DNA from: Marivita sp.
Lineage (GTDB): Bacteria > Pseudomonadota > Alphaproteobacteria > Rhodobacterales > Rhodobacteraceae
NCBI RefSeq assembly: GCF_020055635.1
Contig: NZ_JAIPUT010000013.1
Span: 1 to 64,000, forward strand
Reading direction: 5' to 3'
Length of the DNA stretch: 64,000 nt
Part shown: in pieces, positions 7,307 to 14,272 of the stretch
Position numbering within the stretch: the stretch's first letter is position 1
Layout of the letters: each line of letters starts with the position of its first letter
Program-made: the position numbers and the translations under genes
Notes under the pieces: model-generated
Database searches by the model: none
Told to the model about the DNA's origin: nothing
What the model saw: only the letters and a program-made list of their open reading frames with translations

Positions 7307-8038
7307 TCAGATCAGTGGCCTTGGCATCGGGCTGCGCGAGGGGTCGACCCCGGCAATCCCGCAGAGCAGGTCGTAATCCAGCACTTCGAGCTGCCCGTTT
7401 GTCCACCGTGCCGCGCCGCCTTTGCGCAGGTGTTGCAGGGTCTTGTTGGTATGGACAAGCGAGAGGCCCAACGCGTCGGCCAGATCCTGCTGCCTGTAGG
7501 GCAGGGGCATCCGGCCATTGTCGGCGAGCCCCAGCGCGGCACAGCGGTCATGCAGGCGGATAAACGCGCAGGCGATGCGTCTGAGCCCGCTCATATGCCC
7601 GACGATGGCGAGGTTTTCGCCCAGAAGGTGCTCTTCGATCGCCGCCAGCCAGGTCAGGTCATAGGCGCGTTCAGGACAGTCGCGAAACAGCCGCCAGAGG
7701 TTTTTGCGGTCGAACACGCAGAGCTTCATCGGGGTGGCCGCTTCGACCGAATGCTGCATTTCCTTCATGACCCCGGCCTGAAGGCCGATGAAATCGCCGG
7801 GCAGGACGAAATTGATCACCTGCCGTTCACCGGATTTCAGCGTCTTGTAGCGTAGTCCCATCCCTTTGAGTGCGGTATAGAGCTGGGGGCTGTTGGCGCC
7901 TTCCAGCATCAGGGTGGTTCCCGCATCGACCATCAATTCGCCGGTCTTGAACCGCCGCATGAAATCCAGTTCCTGCTCCTTCATCGGTGAGAAAAAGGAG
8001 CGTGGGCGCAGCGGGCAGTTCAGACAGTCGGTGGTCAT
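7307..8038 (-). CDS. Crp/Fnr family transcriptional regulator
   Basis: 243 residues. An N-terminal cyclic-nucleotide-binding-like beta-barrel (about 20-140) includes LMLEGANSPQLYTALKGMG and INFVLPGDFIGLQAG. The dimer helix is followed by a winged HTH (YRQQDLADALGLSLVHTNKTLQHLRKGG). The N-terminal DCLNCPLRPR has only two cysteines, so a classical FNR [4Fe-4S] sensor cluster looks incomplete. It is divergent from the pseudo-receiver gene; the shared 95-bp region holds an inverted repeat and a near-match EcfG promoter. Stress-island neighbours suggest a role there. Confidence 0.88.
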   Translation of the reverse strand: MTTDCLNCPLRPRSFFSPMKEQELDFMRRFKTGELMVDAGTTLMLEGANSPQLYTALKGMGLRYKTLKSGERQVINFVLPGDFIGLQAGVMKEMQHSVEAATPMKLCVFDRKNLWRLFRDCPERAYDLTWLAAIEEHLLGENLAIVGHMSGLRRIACAFIRLHDRCAALGLADNGRMPLPYRQQDLADALGLSLVHTNKTLQHLRKGGAARWTNGQLEVLDYDLLCGIAGVDPSRSPMPRPLI

Positions 8039-8067
8039 AAAAATTCTCTGTGTTATGTCCTATTTTA

Positions 8068-8109
8068 ATGCATCGAGCCGCCGCAGGTTCCACATTGTGT
8101 TGAACCTGT
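8068..8109. promoter_or_regulatory. divergent control region: CAGGTTC inverted repeat and near-EcfG promoter
   Basis: CAGGTTC-N11-GAACCTG is a perfect 7-bp inverted repeat (8085-8109). Overlapping it on the minus strand is GGAAC-N16-CATT (8092 to 8068), one mismatch from the EcfG consensus, pointing at the Crp-type gene. The inverted repeat may be an operator, possibly autoregulatory. Confidence 0.4.
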
Positions 8110-8133
8110 TGATAGAAGAACCTGAAATTGAAC

Positions 8134-8520
8134 ATGTCTCATAGTGATACCCTTCAACCGGCAGCACCGGTCTATATTGTTCTGGAAAGCAACGCGCTGA
8201 TCGCCGAGGACATCATCGGATCGCTCAGGGCGACCGGCCCGTGCCGGGTGATTCGCGCTGATCGCGCCGAGGAACTGGCCCCCAGTCTCGACAAGGAAGC
8301 GATGGTGACTGCTGCCTTTCTGGAAATGCCCTATCGCGAGCTTATGAAGTCCGATCTGCACCAGAGCCTGGCCGAAAGCGGTGCGAAGATCATCCTGACC
8401 ATCGGCGAGGATGACGAGAGCGTCGTGCGCCAGCAGGGCTGGGGGATGCTGGTGCGCCCCTTCACCGAAGAGATGATCCGCGAAGCGCTATTGCCGCAGC
8501 GGGAGTCGGGCGCGCCCTGA
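8134..8520 (+). CDS. degenerate receiver (pseudo-REC) protein
   Basis: 128 residues matching a stand-alone response-regulator receiver fold: VYIVLESNALIAEDII (beta1/alpha1), AAFLEMPYREL (beta3), KIILTIGE (beta4) and GMLVRPFTEEMIREAL (beta5/alpha5). Compared with the PhyR receiver nearby (LIEDEAIIAMDI), the acidic pocket is E-S-N. The phospho-acceptor Asp is replaced by Glu (FLEMP) and the conserved Lys by Arg (VRPF). Phosphorylation therefore looks impossible; it may be constitutively active or act as a protein-binding module. The ATG at 8134 is preferred over the TTG at 8128 used in the ORF track. Confidence 0.7.
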   Translation: MSHSDTLQPAAPVYIVLESNALIAEDIIGSLRATGPCRVIRADRAEELAPSLDKEAMVTAAFLEMPYRELMKSDLHQSLAESGAKIILTIGEDDESVVRQQGWGMLVRPFTEEMIREALLPQRESGAP

Positions 8521-8552
8521 GCGCGGCGGCGGTCGCCGCCACACCCAACTGT

Positions 8553-8909
8553 TCATCTGCGCGGATCGCGCGCGGCGCGCCCGGCCTGCATGCCGGTCGC
8601 GAAGCCTTCGGCGATCTGCACGAAGGGGTCTTGTCGCGCGGGCGCGTCGGCAGCAGGCCGAGGCGCTTCGGAAGAGCCGCCGACGGGCTGGCGCCCCAGC
8701 GCCATAAAGCCGAGCCCGAGGATCAGGTAGAGCGCGCCGATCGCCACGAATGCAATCAGAGCGCCCTCATAGGCGGCGATCACAATCCACAGACCCGCCG
8801 TCAGGAAGCCGAGCCCGATGATTGCAAAGATCACGCCGATCATCGCAAAAGCAGCCGAGCGCGCCGCTTGGCGCGCCCGCGTTTCGATACCAGTCAGAAA
8901 ACCCGGCAT
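8553..8909 (-). CDS. holin-superfamily-III-like membrane protein
   Basis: 118 residues. A short basic N-terminus (MPGFLTGIETRARQAARSAA) is followed by two long hydrophobic helices (FAMIGVIFAIIGLGFLTAGLWIVIA and ALIAFVAIGALYLILGLGFMALG). The cytoplasmic tail is rich in Pro/Ala/Arg. The plan matches the putative Actinobacterial holin-X / YqjE-like proteins that commonly pair with YqjD-type DUF883 proteins. It lies 3 nt behind the DUF883 gene in the same operon. A role in membrane stress is inferred; there is no phage context. Confidence 0.65.
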   Translation of the reverse strand: MPGFLTGIETRARQAARSAAFAMIGVIFAIIGLGFLTAGLWIVIAAYEGALIAFVAIGALYLILGLGFMALGRQPVGGSSEAPRPAADAPARQDPFVQIAEGFATGMQAGRAARDPRR

Positions 8910-8912
8910 GCG

Positions 8913-9233
8913 TTACTTCCGCCCGGTGATGAAGCCCAAAAGAAAGCCCATGCCGACCGCAAGACCCATGGCGGCGGCAGGTTGACTGCGTACGGCATCG
9001 GCGGCCTGGTGGCCCATTTCCTCGGCCTGATATTGCGCCGAATGCAATTGCTGCTGGCCCGCATCGCGCAGGTCGGCAGCCTTGCGGCGCGCGCCATTGA
9101 CAGCCGAGTCACCCGATTGGCGGCCAAGGTCGTATAGCGTCTGCGAAATGGTCGAGATATCGGATCTCAGCGTGGCGATCTGTTCGGAAAGCTGCTCGAT
9201 ATCCGCGTCCGAAGTGTTCTTCGCTTGTGCCAT
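8913..9233 (-). CDS. DUF883 (YqjD/ElaB-like) membrane-anchored protein
   Basis: 106 residues. A long charged helical N-terminal part (DADIEQLSEQIATLRSDIST, then AADLRDAGQQQLHSAQYQAE) leads to a C-terminal hydrophobic anchor (AAMGLAVGMGFLLGFITGRK). This layout, with the G-rich anchor and terminal basic residues, is that of the ElaB/YqjD/DUF883 family. Its E. coli members are stationary-phase, membrane-anchored and ribosome-associated. AAAGGAG sits 6 nt before the ATG at 9233. An exact EcfG-type promoter lies about 35 bp upstream. Confidence 0.85.
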   Translation of the reverse strand: MAQAKNTSDADIEQLSEQIATLRSDISTISQTLYDLGRQSGDSAVNGARRKAADLRDAGQQQLHSAQYQAEEMGHQAADAVRSQPAAAMGLAVGMGFLLGFITGRK

Positions 9234-9267
9234 TGCGATCTCCTTTCTTTGCTTGTGTTCCATCTTC

Positions 9268-9292
9268 AACGTCCGCGGCGGCGCTGGGTTCC
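9268..9292 (-). promoter_or_regulatory. EcfG-type promoter of the DUF883-holin operon
   Basis: An exact GGAAC-N16-CGTT on the minus strand, predicted to start transcription near 9262 with a leader of about 30 nt that contains the AAAGGAG ribosome-binding site. Confidence 0.8.
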
Positions 9293-9340
9293 ATGCGGCC
9301 CCATGCGAATACCGGGTGTCCGGGAAAAGCCGGATTTTCG

Positions 9341-9366
9341 GGAACCAAGGGTCGGGTTCAGCGGTT
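9341..9366 (+). promoter_or_regulatory. near-consensus EcfG-type promoter of the DUF1328 gene
   Basis: GGAAC-N17-GGTT on the plus strand, one mismatch from the consensus, about 40 bp before the DUF1328 start. It is back-to-back with the DUF883 promoter. Confidence 0.5.
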
Positions 9367-9408
9367 TCAGGGGTATCGCAAACCGATTGATTGCAAAGGA
9401 GAATACCG

Positions 9409-9579
9409 ATGCTTTATTGGGCACTGCTGTTTTTCATCGTCGCGCTGGTCGCGGGGGTTTTCGGATTTGGCGGGATCGCTTCGGCTTCGGCCGGGATCGC
9501 TCAGATCCTGTTCGTGATCTTCCTGGTCCTGTTCGTCGTCGCACTGGTTGCGCGCGCGCTGCGGGGACGGACCCCGTGA
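9409..9579 (+). CDS. DUF1328 (YtjA-like) small membrane protein
   Basis: 56 residues, essentially two transmembrane helices: [23 protein letters not shown] and [21 protein letters not shown], then a short basic tail. The [15 protein letters not shown] linker is diagnostic for DUF1328/YtjA. Function is unknown; the family often accompanies stress genes. AAAGGAG 8 nt upstream fixes the start, six codons inside the ORF-track frame. A near-consensus EcfG promoter lies upstream and a terminator follows. Confidence 0.88.
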   Translation: MLYWALLFFIVALVAGVFGFGGIASASAGIAQILFVIFLVLFVVALVARALRGRTP

Positions 9580-9636
9580 CGGGCGAGCGGGAACTGGCGA
9601 GCGGGCGCAGAGAGTTTGAACCGCCCTGAAATCTGA

Positions 9637-9672
9637 AAAGCCCTGCGCGCGCTGACGTGCAGGGCTTTCCTT
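9637..9672. terminator. bidirectional terminator between DUF1328 gene and phyR
   Basis: AAAGCCCTGC / GCAGGGCTTT is a 10-bp stem, with T-rich flanks on both strands, between two convergent genes. Confidence 0.8.
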
Positions 9673-9698
9673 TGACAGTGCGGCGAATTCTTCCGGCG

Positions 9699-10517
9699 TC
9701 AGGCCTGAAGCGTCTCGGTGCTGGTGAAGAACATCGCCTGGCTCACCGCCGATTGCACCTGTTCTTCGGAATATGGCTTGGTGATGAGGAAGGCGGGTTC
9801 GGGGCGCTCACCGGTCAGGAGGCGCTCGGGGAAGGCGGTGATGAACACCACCGGCATATCGCCCAATTCCTCAAGTATATGGTTCACCGCGTCGATGCCC
9901 GAGGATTTGTCGGCCAGTTGGATATCGGCCAGAATCATGTCGGGCGGGTCGTGACGCGCCAGTTGGACGGCCTCGTCGCGTGTGCGGGCGACGCCGGTGA
10001 CTTTGTGGCCGCTGCCTTCGACGATGGCACGTATATCCATTGCGATGATCGCCTCGTCCTCGATCAGCATGATGTTGCCGCGGATGGACTGTGCCATTTC
10101 CTTGCGGGCGATGGCGATCAGGTCTTCGGCCTCGGCGGGCTCGACGCCGACGATCTCGGCGATGTCGGGCGTGGTGAAGCCTTCGATACTGTGCAGCAAC
10201 AGCGCCTCGCGGGTGTTGCGGGTCAGGCCCGAAAGGCGTTTCTGGGCACGCGCTTCGGGCGAGCCATCTTCGTCGGCGTCATCCACGGGTGAGCCCGACG
10301 ACACCCAAATCCGGTTGAATGCCCTGAACAGCGCCACCTTCGGCGACAGGCCGGACTGAAAGATTTCCTGATCCTCAAGCAGAGCCTCGAGCGTGGCGGC
10401 GGCGTAATGGTCGCCGCTTTGCTGGCTGCCGGTCAGTGCGCGCGCATAGCGCCGCAGGAAGGGCAGCTCTTGGGCGATTTCCGCTGACATGTCGCGCCGG
10501 ATGGTCGTTTCGGTCAT
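9699..10517 (-). CDS. phyR: PhyR, anti-anti-sigma response regulator of the general stress response
   Basis: 272 residues with the PhyR layout: a sigma-factor-like N-terminal half (about 10-140, FLRRYARALTG, SGLTRNTREALLLHSIEGFT) and a C-terminal receiver (about 147-265). The receiver has LIEDEAIIAMDI, phospho-acceptor Asp198 in MILADIQLAD, and LITKPYSEEQV. When phosphorylated, PhyR captures NepR by sigma mimicry and so frees EcfG. The start is ATG 10517 with GAGGAAG upstream; the ORF track begins 56 codons early. It is divergent from nepR-ecfG and has an exact EcfG-type promoter, which implies positive autoregulation. Confidence 0.95.
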   Translation of the reverse strand: MTETTIRRDMSAEIAQELPFLRRYARALTGSQQSGDHYAAATLEALLEDQEIFQSGLSPKVALFRAFNRIWVSSGSPVDDADEDGSPEARAQKRLSGLTRNTREALLLHSIEGFTTPDIAEIVGVEPAEAEDLIAIARKEMAQSIRGNIMLIEDEAIIAMDIRAIVEGSGHKVTGVARTRDEAVQLARHDPPDMILADIQLADKSSGIDAVNHILEELGDMPVVFITAFPERLLTGERPEPAFLITKPYSEEQVQSAVSQAMFFTSTETLQA

Positions 10518-10547
10518 GGGCTTCCTCGAAAAAAATTTCGTTTGCAG

Positions 10548-10572
10548 GGAACCAAACGCCGTCAGGCGTGTT
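10548..10572 (+). promoter_or_regulatory. EcfG-type promoter of nepR-ecfG (one mismatch)
   Basis: GGAAC-N16-TGTT on the plus strand, one mismatch in the -10 element. It overlaps the exact phyR promoter on the other strand. Confidence 0.55.
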
Positions 10573-10579
10573 AGGTTCC
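10555..10579 (-). promoter_or_regulatory. EcfG-type promoter of phyR
   Basis: An exact GGAAC-N16-CGTT on the minus strand. Its -35 element lies just past the -10 of the opposing nepR promoter, so polymerase occupancy at the two should be mutually exclusive. Confidence 0.8.
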
Positions 10580-10635
10580 ACGGTCGGGACGTAAAAAACG
10601 CGTCAGGCCCTGAATGGATCGCAGAACACAGTAAA

Positions 10636-10836
10636 ATGGCAGAAAACAGCAGGACCTCAAAGTTGAACCAGCAGATAGACGACAATCTCAGACGCGTCTA
10701 TTCGGACGCGTCAAGCGAGCCGGTTCCCGAACGGTTTACCAAGCTGCTGGAGCAACTGCGCCAGCAAGAACAGGGCGCGCGCGCCGAAGATCAGGACGAA
10801 GATCACCGGGCGGCGTCCGGGGATGACGACCATTGA
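10636..10836 (+). CDS. nepR: NepR anti-sigma factor
   Basis: 66 residues. The conserved NepR core is present: LNQQIDDNLRRVYSDASSEP then VPERFTKLLEQLRQQE, the two helices that clamp EcfG or phosphorylated PhyR. An acidic tail follows. NepR holds EcfG inactive until PhyR-P competes for it. The start is the ATG at 10636; the ORF track begins upstream inside the promoter. The stop overlaps the ecfG TTG start (TTGA), coupling anti-sigma and sigma translation. Confidence 0.93.
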   Translation: MAENSRTSKLNQQIDDNLRRVYSDASSEPVPERFTKLLEQLRQQEQGARAEDQDEDHRAASGDDDH

Positions 10837-11387
10837 CCGACACGCAAGATCCAAGAGAGGAATTGATCGAGCATCTGCCCGCGATGCGGGCCTTTGCAAT
10901 GAGCCTGACGCGCAATCCGGCGACGGCGGATGACCTTGTGCAGGACACGATCGTCAAGGCGTGGAGCAATTTCGACCGCTTTCAGCCGGGCACCAACCTG
11001 CGCGCCTGGCTGTTCACGATCCTGCGCAACACCTATTATTCCCTTTACCGCAAGCGTCGCCGCGAGGTCGAGGACCCCGAGGGGCAGATGGCGGGCGCGA
11101 TATCGGAGAAACCGGCCCATGACGGGCATCTGGTGATGACCGATTTCCGCGAGGCCTTTGCCCAGTTGAGCGACGAGCAGCGCGAAGTGCTGATCCTGGT
11201 GGGCGCTGAGGGCTTTTCCTATGAGGACGCCGCAGAGATGTGCGGATGTGCGGTGGGCACGGTCAAGAGCCGCACCAACCGCGCACGCAAGCGGTTGGCC
11301 GAGCTCATGCATCTTGACGAGGATGAGGGCCTTGAGATGACCGATGCCGCCACGCTTGCCGTGGTGCAGGGAAATCCGGCTGCATGA
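10833..11387 (+). CDS. ecfG: EcfG-type ECF sigma factor
   Basis: 184 residues. The sigma-2 region includes DLVQDTIVKAWSNFDRFQPG and LRAWLFTILRNTYYS. The sigma-4 region includes LSDEQREVLILVGAEGFSYE, DAAEMCGCAVGTVKSRTNRA and RKRLAEL. Context and sequence make it the general-stress ECF factor that recognises GGAAC-N16/17-CGTT. It starts with TTG overlapping the nepR stop, and its own stop overlaps the kinase start by 4 nt (ATGA). The N-terminus MTDTQDPREELIEHLPAMRA is typical. Confidence 0.95.
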   Translation: MTDTQDPREELIEHLPAMRAFAMSLTRNPATADDLVQDTIVKAWSNFDRFQPGTNLRAWLFTILRNTYYSLYRKRRREVEDPEGQMAGAISEKPAHDGHLVMTDFREAFAQLSDEQREVLILVGAEGFSYEDAAEMCGCAVGTVKSRTNRARKRLAELMHLDEDEGLEMTDAATLAVVQGNPAA

Positions 11388-13126
11388 GCGAGCCGCCACC
11401 GCGCAGAATGCTCAAGCCCGGTCTGGCCGTGCTTTTGGTGCTGGTTCTGAGCATCGCGATCCTGCCGCTTGGCCTGATATCGGTCTACCAGACATTGAAG
11501 GTGCTGGAGGAGCGTCGGTCATTGTCTGAAACCGCGTTGCTTGAACAGACCCAGCAGGCGGCGTCGGCGAGCCGCGAGGTGATCGGTTCCGCCGTCAGCG
11601 CGGCGGAGGCGCTGGCGCTGACGGTCTCGGCCTTCAGGGCGATTGACGGGCCTTGTGACGGGGTCATGCGGCGCATTGTCGAACAGTCACCCCATTACAT
11701 GTTCGCAGGGTTCGTGGATGAGGATTTGCAACTGGTCTGCGCGTCGCGCGGCGAAGATCGCGATCTGACGGGGCTTGATGTCATCAAGACGCAACTGACC
11801 AGCCTCGACACCGAAATCCAGATGCAGCCGCTGTCGTTTCTGGGCGGAGCGGCCTCGGTCAATGTGATGGTGCCGGTCTTCGATGACGCGCAGTTCGTGG
11901 GCAAGGTGCTGATCGCGGTGCCGATCACGGCGCTCAATGCGTCACTGACGGGGCGCGCGCCGGATGTCGATCTGGTGCTGTTCCAGTCACAGGGCGAGAT
12001 CATCGCGACACAGGATTTCAGCGATGACCGGCGCACGGTGCTGCCGATGAACACCACCCTTGGCGAATTGGCCGAACTGCCGCGCCATACGTTCCGCGAA
12101 GAAAACCGCGATGGCATGACACGTGACTTTGCCGTGGTGGCGATTGTGGACGGCAGCGTGTTCGCGCTGGGCAGTTGGGCGCCCCGCAGTCGCAGCCTGA
12201 TCCTGCCGGGGTATGAAGAGGCGCTCGCGCTGTATTTTCCCATCATCATGTGGGTGATCGCCATCGGGGTGGCCTATGTCGGCGTGCATCGTCTGGTGAT
12301 CCGCCACATAAGGCGGCTGCGGTCATGGATGCGCCTTTATGCGGCAGGGCGCGACGATCTTGAACAGGCGCGGCTGAACAATGCGCCCGAGGAACTCGAG
12401 GTCGTGGCCGAGGCGTTTCGCGCGATGACGCGGCGGCTTGACGAACAGGACCGCCGCCGCGATGAGGACTTGCAGGAAAAGACGGTTCTTCTGCGCGAAG
12501 TGCATCATCGGGTGAAGAACAATCTTCAGCTTATTTCCAGCATCATGAACATGCAGATCCGCGCCACGCGCAGTGAAGAGGCCAAGCATCTTTTGCGCCG
12601 CGTGCAGGACCGGGTGATGGCGCTGTCGGCGATACATCGCTACCTCTACATGGCGCGCAAGCTGTCGATGGTGCGCGCCGACAAGCTTTTGCAGGAGATC
12701 ATCGAGCAGTTGGTGATCGTCGGAACGCTGGACGAGACCGGGCAACAGATCAAAGTCGCAACCGAGTTCGATCCGGTCGAGGTCGATCCGGATCAGTCGG
12801 TGCCGCTGTCGCTGCTGGCGGCCGAGGCGGCGATGAATGCGGTGAAATACAGCGGCGTCGTCAAGGGTGACGATGCCTGGATCAACATTGCCCTAAAGAA
12901 TGTCGGGGAGGATGCGCTGTGCCTGAGCGTGGTGAATTCGCGCGCCCCGGCCAGCGAGGCGGAGACGGGTGATGATTCCGACGGGTCGGGCCTTGGGTCG
13001 CGCCTGATCGAGTCATTCGTGTCGCAACTGAACGGAGTGCTGGATATCAATGAACCAGAGGGGCGTTTCGAGTTGCATGTCACATTTCCGCGGGCATGGC
13101 CCGACATCCGCGCGAACGAGGACTGA
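11384..13126 (+). CDS. membrane sensor histidine kinase (HisKA_2/HWE type), PhyK-like
   Basis: 580 residues. TM1 (LAVLLVLVLSIAILPLGLISV) precedes a periplasmic sensor domain of about 230 residues, probably Cache-like. TM2 (YFPIIMWVIAIGVAYVGVH) and a HAMP-like linker follow. The dimerisation helix carries the phospho-acceptor His in REVHHRVKNNLQLISSIMN (HisKA_2 signature). The ATP-binding domain has AAEAAMNAVKYS and a GSGLGSRLIESF glycine box. Location as third gene of nepR-ecfG-kinase strongly suggests it phosphorylates PhyR. The sensed signal is unknown. Confidence 0.88.
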   Translation: MSEPPPRRMLKPGLAVLLVLVLSIAILPLGLISVYQTLKVLEERRSLSETALLEQTQQAASASREVIGSAVSAAEALALTVSAFRAIDGPCDGVMRRIVEQSPHYMFAGFVDEDLQLVCASRGEDRDLTGLDVIKTQLTSLDTEIQMQPLSFLGGAASVNVMVPVFDDAQFVGKVLIAVPITALNASLTGRAPDVDLVLFQSQGEIIATQDFSDDRRTVLPMNTTLGELAELPRHTFREENRDGMTRDFAVVAIVDGSVFALGSWAPRSRSLILPGYEEALALYFPIIMWVIAIGVAYVGVHRLVIRHIRRLRSWMRLYAAGRDDLEQARLNNAPEELEVVAEAFRAMTRRLDEQDRRRDEDLQEKTVLLREVHHRVKNNLQLISSIMNMQIRATRSEEAKHLLRRVQDRVMALSAIHRYLYMARKLSMVRADKLLQEIIEQLVIVGTLDETGQQIKVATEFDPVEVDPDQSVPLSLLAAEAAMNAVKYSGVVKGDDAWINIALKNVGEDALCLSVVNSRAPASEAETGDDSDGSGLGSRLIESFVSQLNGVLDINEPEGRFELHVTFPRAWPDIRANED

Positions 13127-13148
13127 CGCGACCGATTCTGTGCGCCCC

Positions 13149-13173
13149 GGAACCTTTCCGCCCCGGTCGCGTT
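13149..13173 (+). promoter_or_regulatory. EcfG-type promoter of the entericidin-like lipoprotein
   Basis: An exact GGAAC-N16-CGTT with a leader of about 25 nt before ATG 13204. Confidence 0.8.
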
Positions 13174-13203
13174 GATTCCGTGCAACATTGATCGGAGAGA
13201 TTC

Positions 13204-13353
13204 ATGACACTGAAGCCAGCTTTTCTTTTACCCTTGGTCGCGCTGACGACGCTCGGCGCTCTTGCCGCCTGCGAGACCGTCGAAGGTGCGGGCGAGGATA
13301 TCGAAGCTGCGGGGCAGGCTGTCGGTCAGGCGGCCGAAGAGGCCGATGATTGA
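13204..13353 (+). CDS. entericidin-like small lipoprotein
   Basis: 49 residues, too short for the ORF track. A lipoprotein signal (MTLKPAFLLPLVALTTLGALAAC) with LAAC lipobox gives a mature acidic peptide of 27 residues, CETVEGAGEDIEAAGQAVGQ plus tail. The TVEGAGEDIEAAGQA pattern is that of the EcnAB/entericidin family. E. coli EcnB is itself a stationary-phase, stress-sigma-controlled membrane lipoprotein. GGAGAG precedes the ATG. The gene is monocistronic behind an exact EcfG-type promoter. Confidence 0.88.
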   Translation: MTLKPAFLLPLVALTTLGALAACETVEGAGEDIEAAGQAVGQAAEEADD

Positions 13354-13424
13354 CGATTGGTGCAAGGTCGCCCCCAGGCGCGGGCGGCCTTGGCCGTTTC
13401 CGGTTCGCATTGGCGTGCGTTGAA

Positions 13425-14024
13425 TCAAAGTATGGTGGCCACACCGCCCACCGCCAGCGCCGCCAGCAGCATCCCCACCAGCACCAGCAGCCCGTCGCGC
13501 GCGAACATCCCCGCTGCAAGGACGCCGATGACCCCGCCGAGGATCGAGGAGGTGAAGGGCACCAGTTCCAGAAGCGGGATGATCGCGCCGAGAAAGAAGC
13601 AGACCGCCTGCGGCAGGATCGAGAACGGTGTCGTGACCAGCATGGAAAACCGTTGGCGCGTCATGTCATCAAGCCAGCGTGCCGGAATCCGAAACCAGTT
13701 GACGACCTTACAGGCGCGCTGCGAGCTCATGCTTCTTCGGCGCAGCCAGGCAGGCAGCCATAATGTCGGGCGGCGCAGCATCATCTGCGCCGAGACTGAC
13801 GCGATGAGGATGCCGCAGACAGTCGTGAAGCCCGGAACGCCGCTGAGCGGCGAGACCAGTGCAAGCGCGGGCACCATCAGCAGCGGCGTATAGCTGGCAT
13901 ATCCGATGGCGTCGATCACCTCGCCCAGGCTGGAACTTTCGCCGTCAAGCGCGCGCTCGGCGGAATCGATCACTTCGATGGCCCCGAAGGACGCTTTCCG
14001 GCGTGAGTCTCGTGCGTTTCTCAT
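13425..14024 (-). CDS. ExoD-family membrane protein
   Basis: 199 residues from ATG 14024. A soluble N-terminal helix (SLGEVIDAIGYASYTPLLMV) is followed by several hydrophobic segments (PALALVSPLSGVPGFTTVCG; ILPQAVCFFLGAIIPLLELV; a C-terminal GLLVLVGMLLAALAVGGVATIL), typical of ExoD. Rhizobial ExoD affects exopolysaccharide production and alkaline tolerance; the biochemical role is unresolved. The exact EcfG promoter ends 9 bp before this ATG, so the mRNA would be leaderless. A slightly downstream GTG start is the alternative. Confidence 0.8.
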   Translation of the reverse strand: MRNARDSRRKASFGAIEVIDSAERALDGESSSLGEVIDAIGYASYTPLLMVPALALVSPLSGVPGFTTVCGILIASVSAQMMLRRPTLWLPAWLRRRSMSSQRACKVVNWFRIPARWLDDMTRQRFSMLVTTPFSILPQAVCFFLGAIIPLLELVPFTSSILGGVIGVLAAGMFARDGLLVLVGMLLAALAVGGVATIL

Positions 14025-14032
14025 GAAGCGCC

Positions 14033-14057
14033 AACGCGCGCATCGCGTTCCGGTTCC
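14033..14057 (-). promoter_or_regulatory. EcfG-type promoter of the ExoD gene
   Basis: An exact GGAAC-N16-CGTT on the minus strand, immediately before the assigned start codon. Confidence 0.75.
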
Positions 14058-14173
14058 CACCGTGATTATGCGGGTCATCACGCGCCAAAGGCGGGTGTTT
14101 GCCAAAGCGCGGGCACGCAAGCTTATGAAATCAAATGAAAGATGTCATCTTTGCGGGTGGCAGCGTGGCGTCA

Positions 14174-14198
14174 GGAACCAAAGCCGACAGGTCGCGTT
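14174..14198 (+). promoter_or_regulatory. EcfG-type promoter of the secreted protein gene at 14273
   Basis: An exact GGAAC-N16-CGTT with a predicted leader of about 68 nt. Confidence 0.8.
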
Positions 14199-14272
14199 GA
14201 CGCTCTGAACAACCGAGCATTGGGTCAACGCCATCCGGCGCAGCACCCTCTCGTGAATGAAAGGAGACGACC

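Noticed and set aside
7307-8038. FNR-type oxygen sensor
   Set aside because: Only two N-terminal cysteines (CLNC) are present, so the four-cysteine cluster of FNR is not supported; called Crp/Fnr family only.
8553-9233. Prophage remnant suggested by the holin-like gene
   Set aside because: No endolysin, integrase or structural genes nearby; the gene pairs with a DUF883 protein under a stress promoter, the usual non-phage context.
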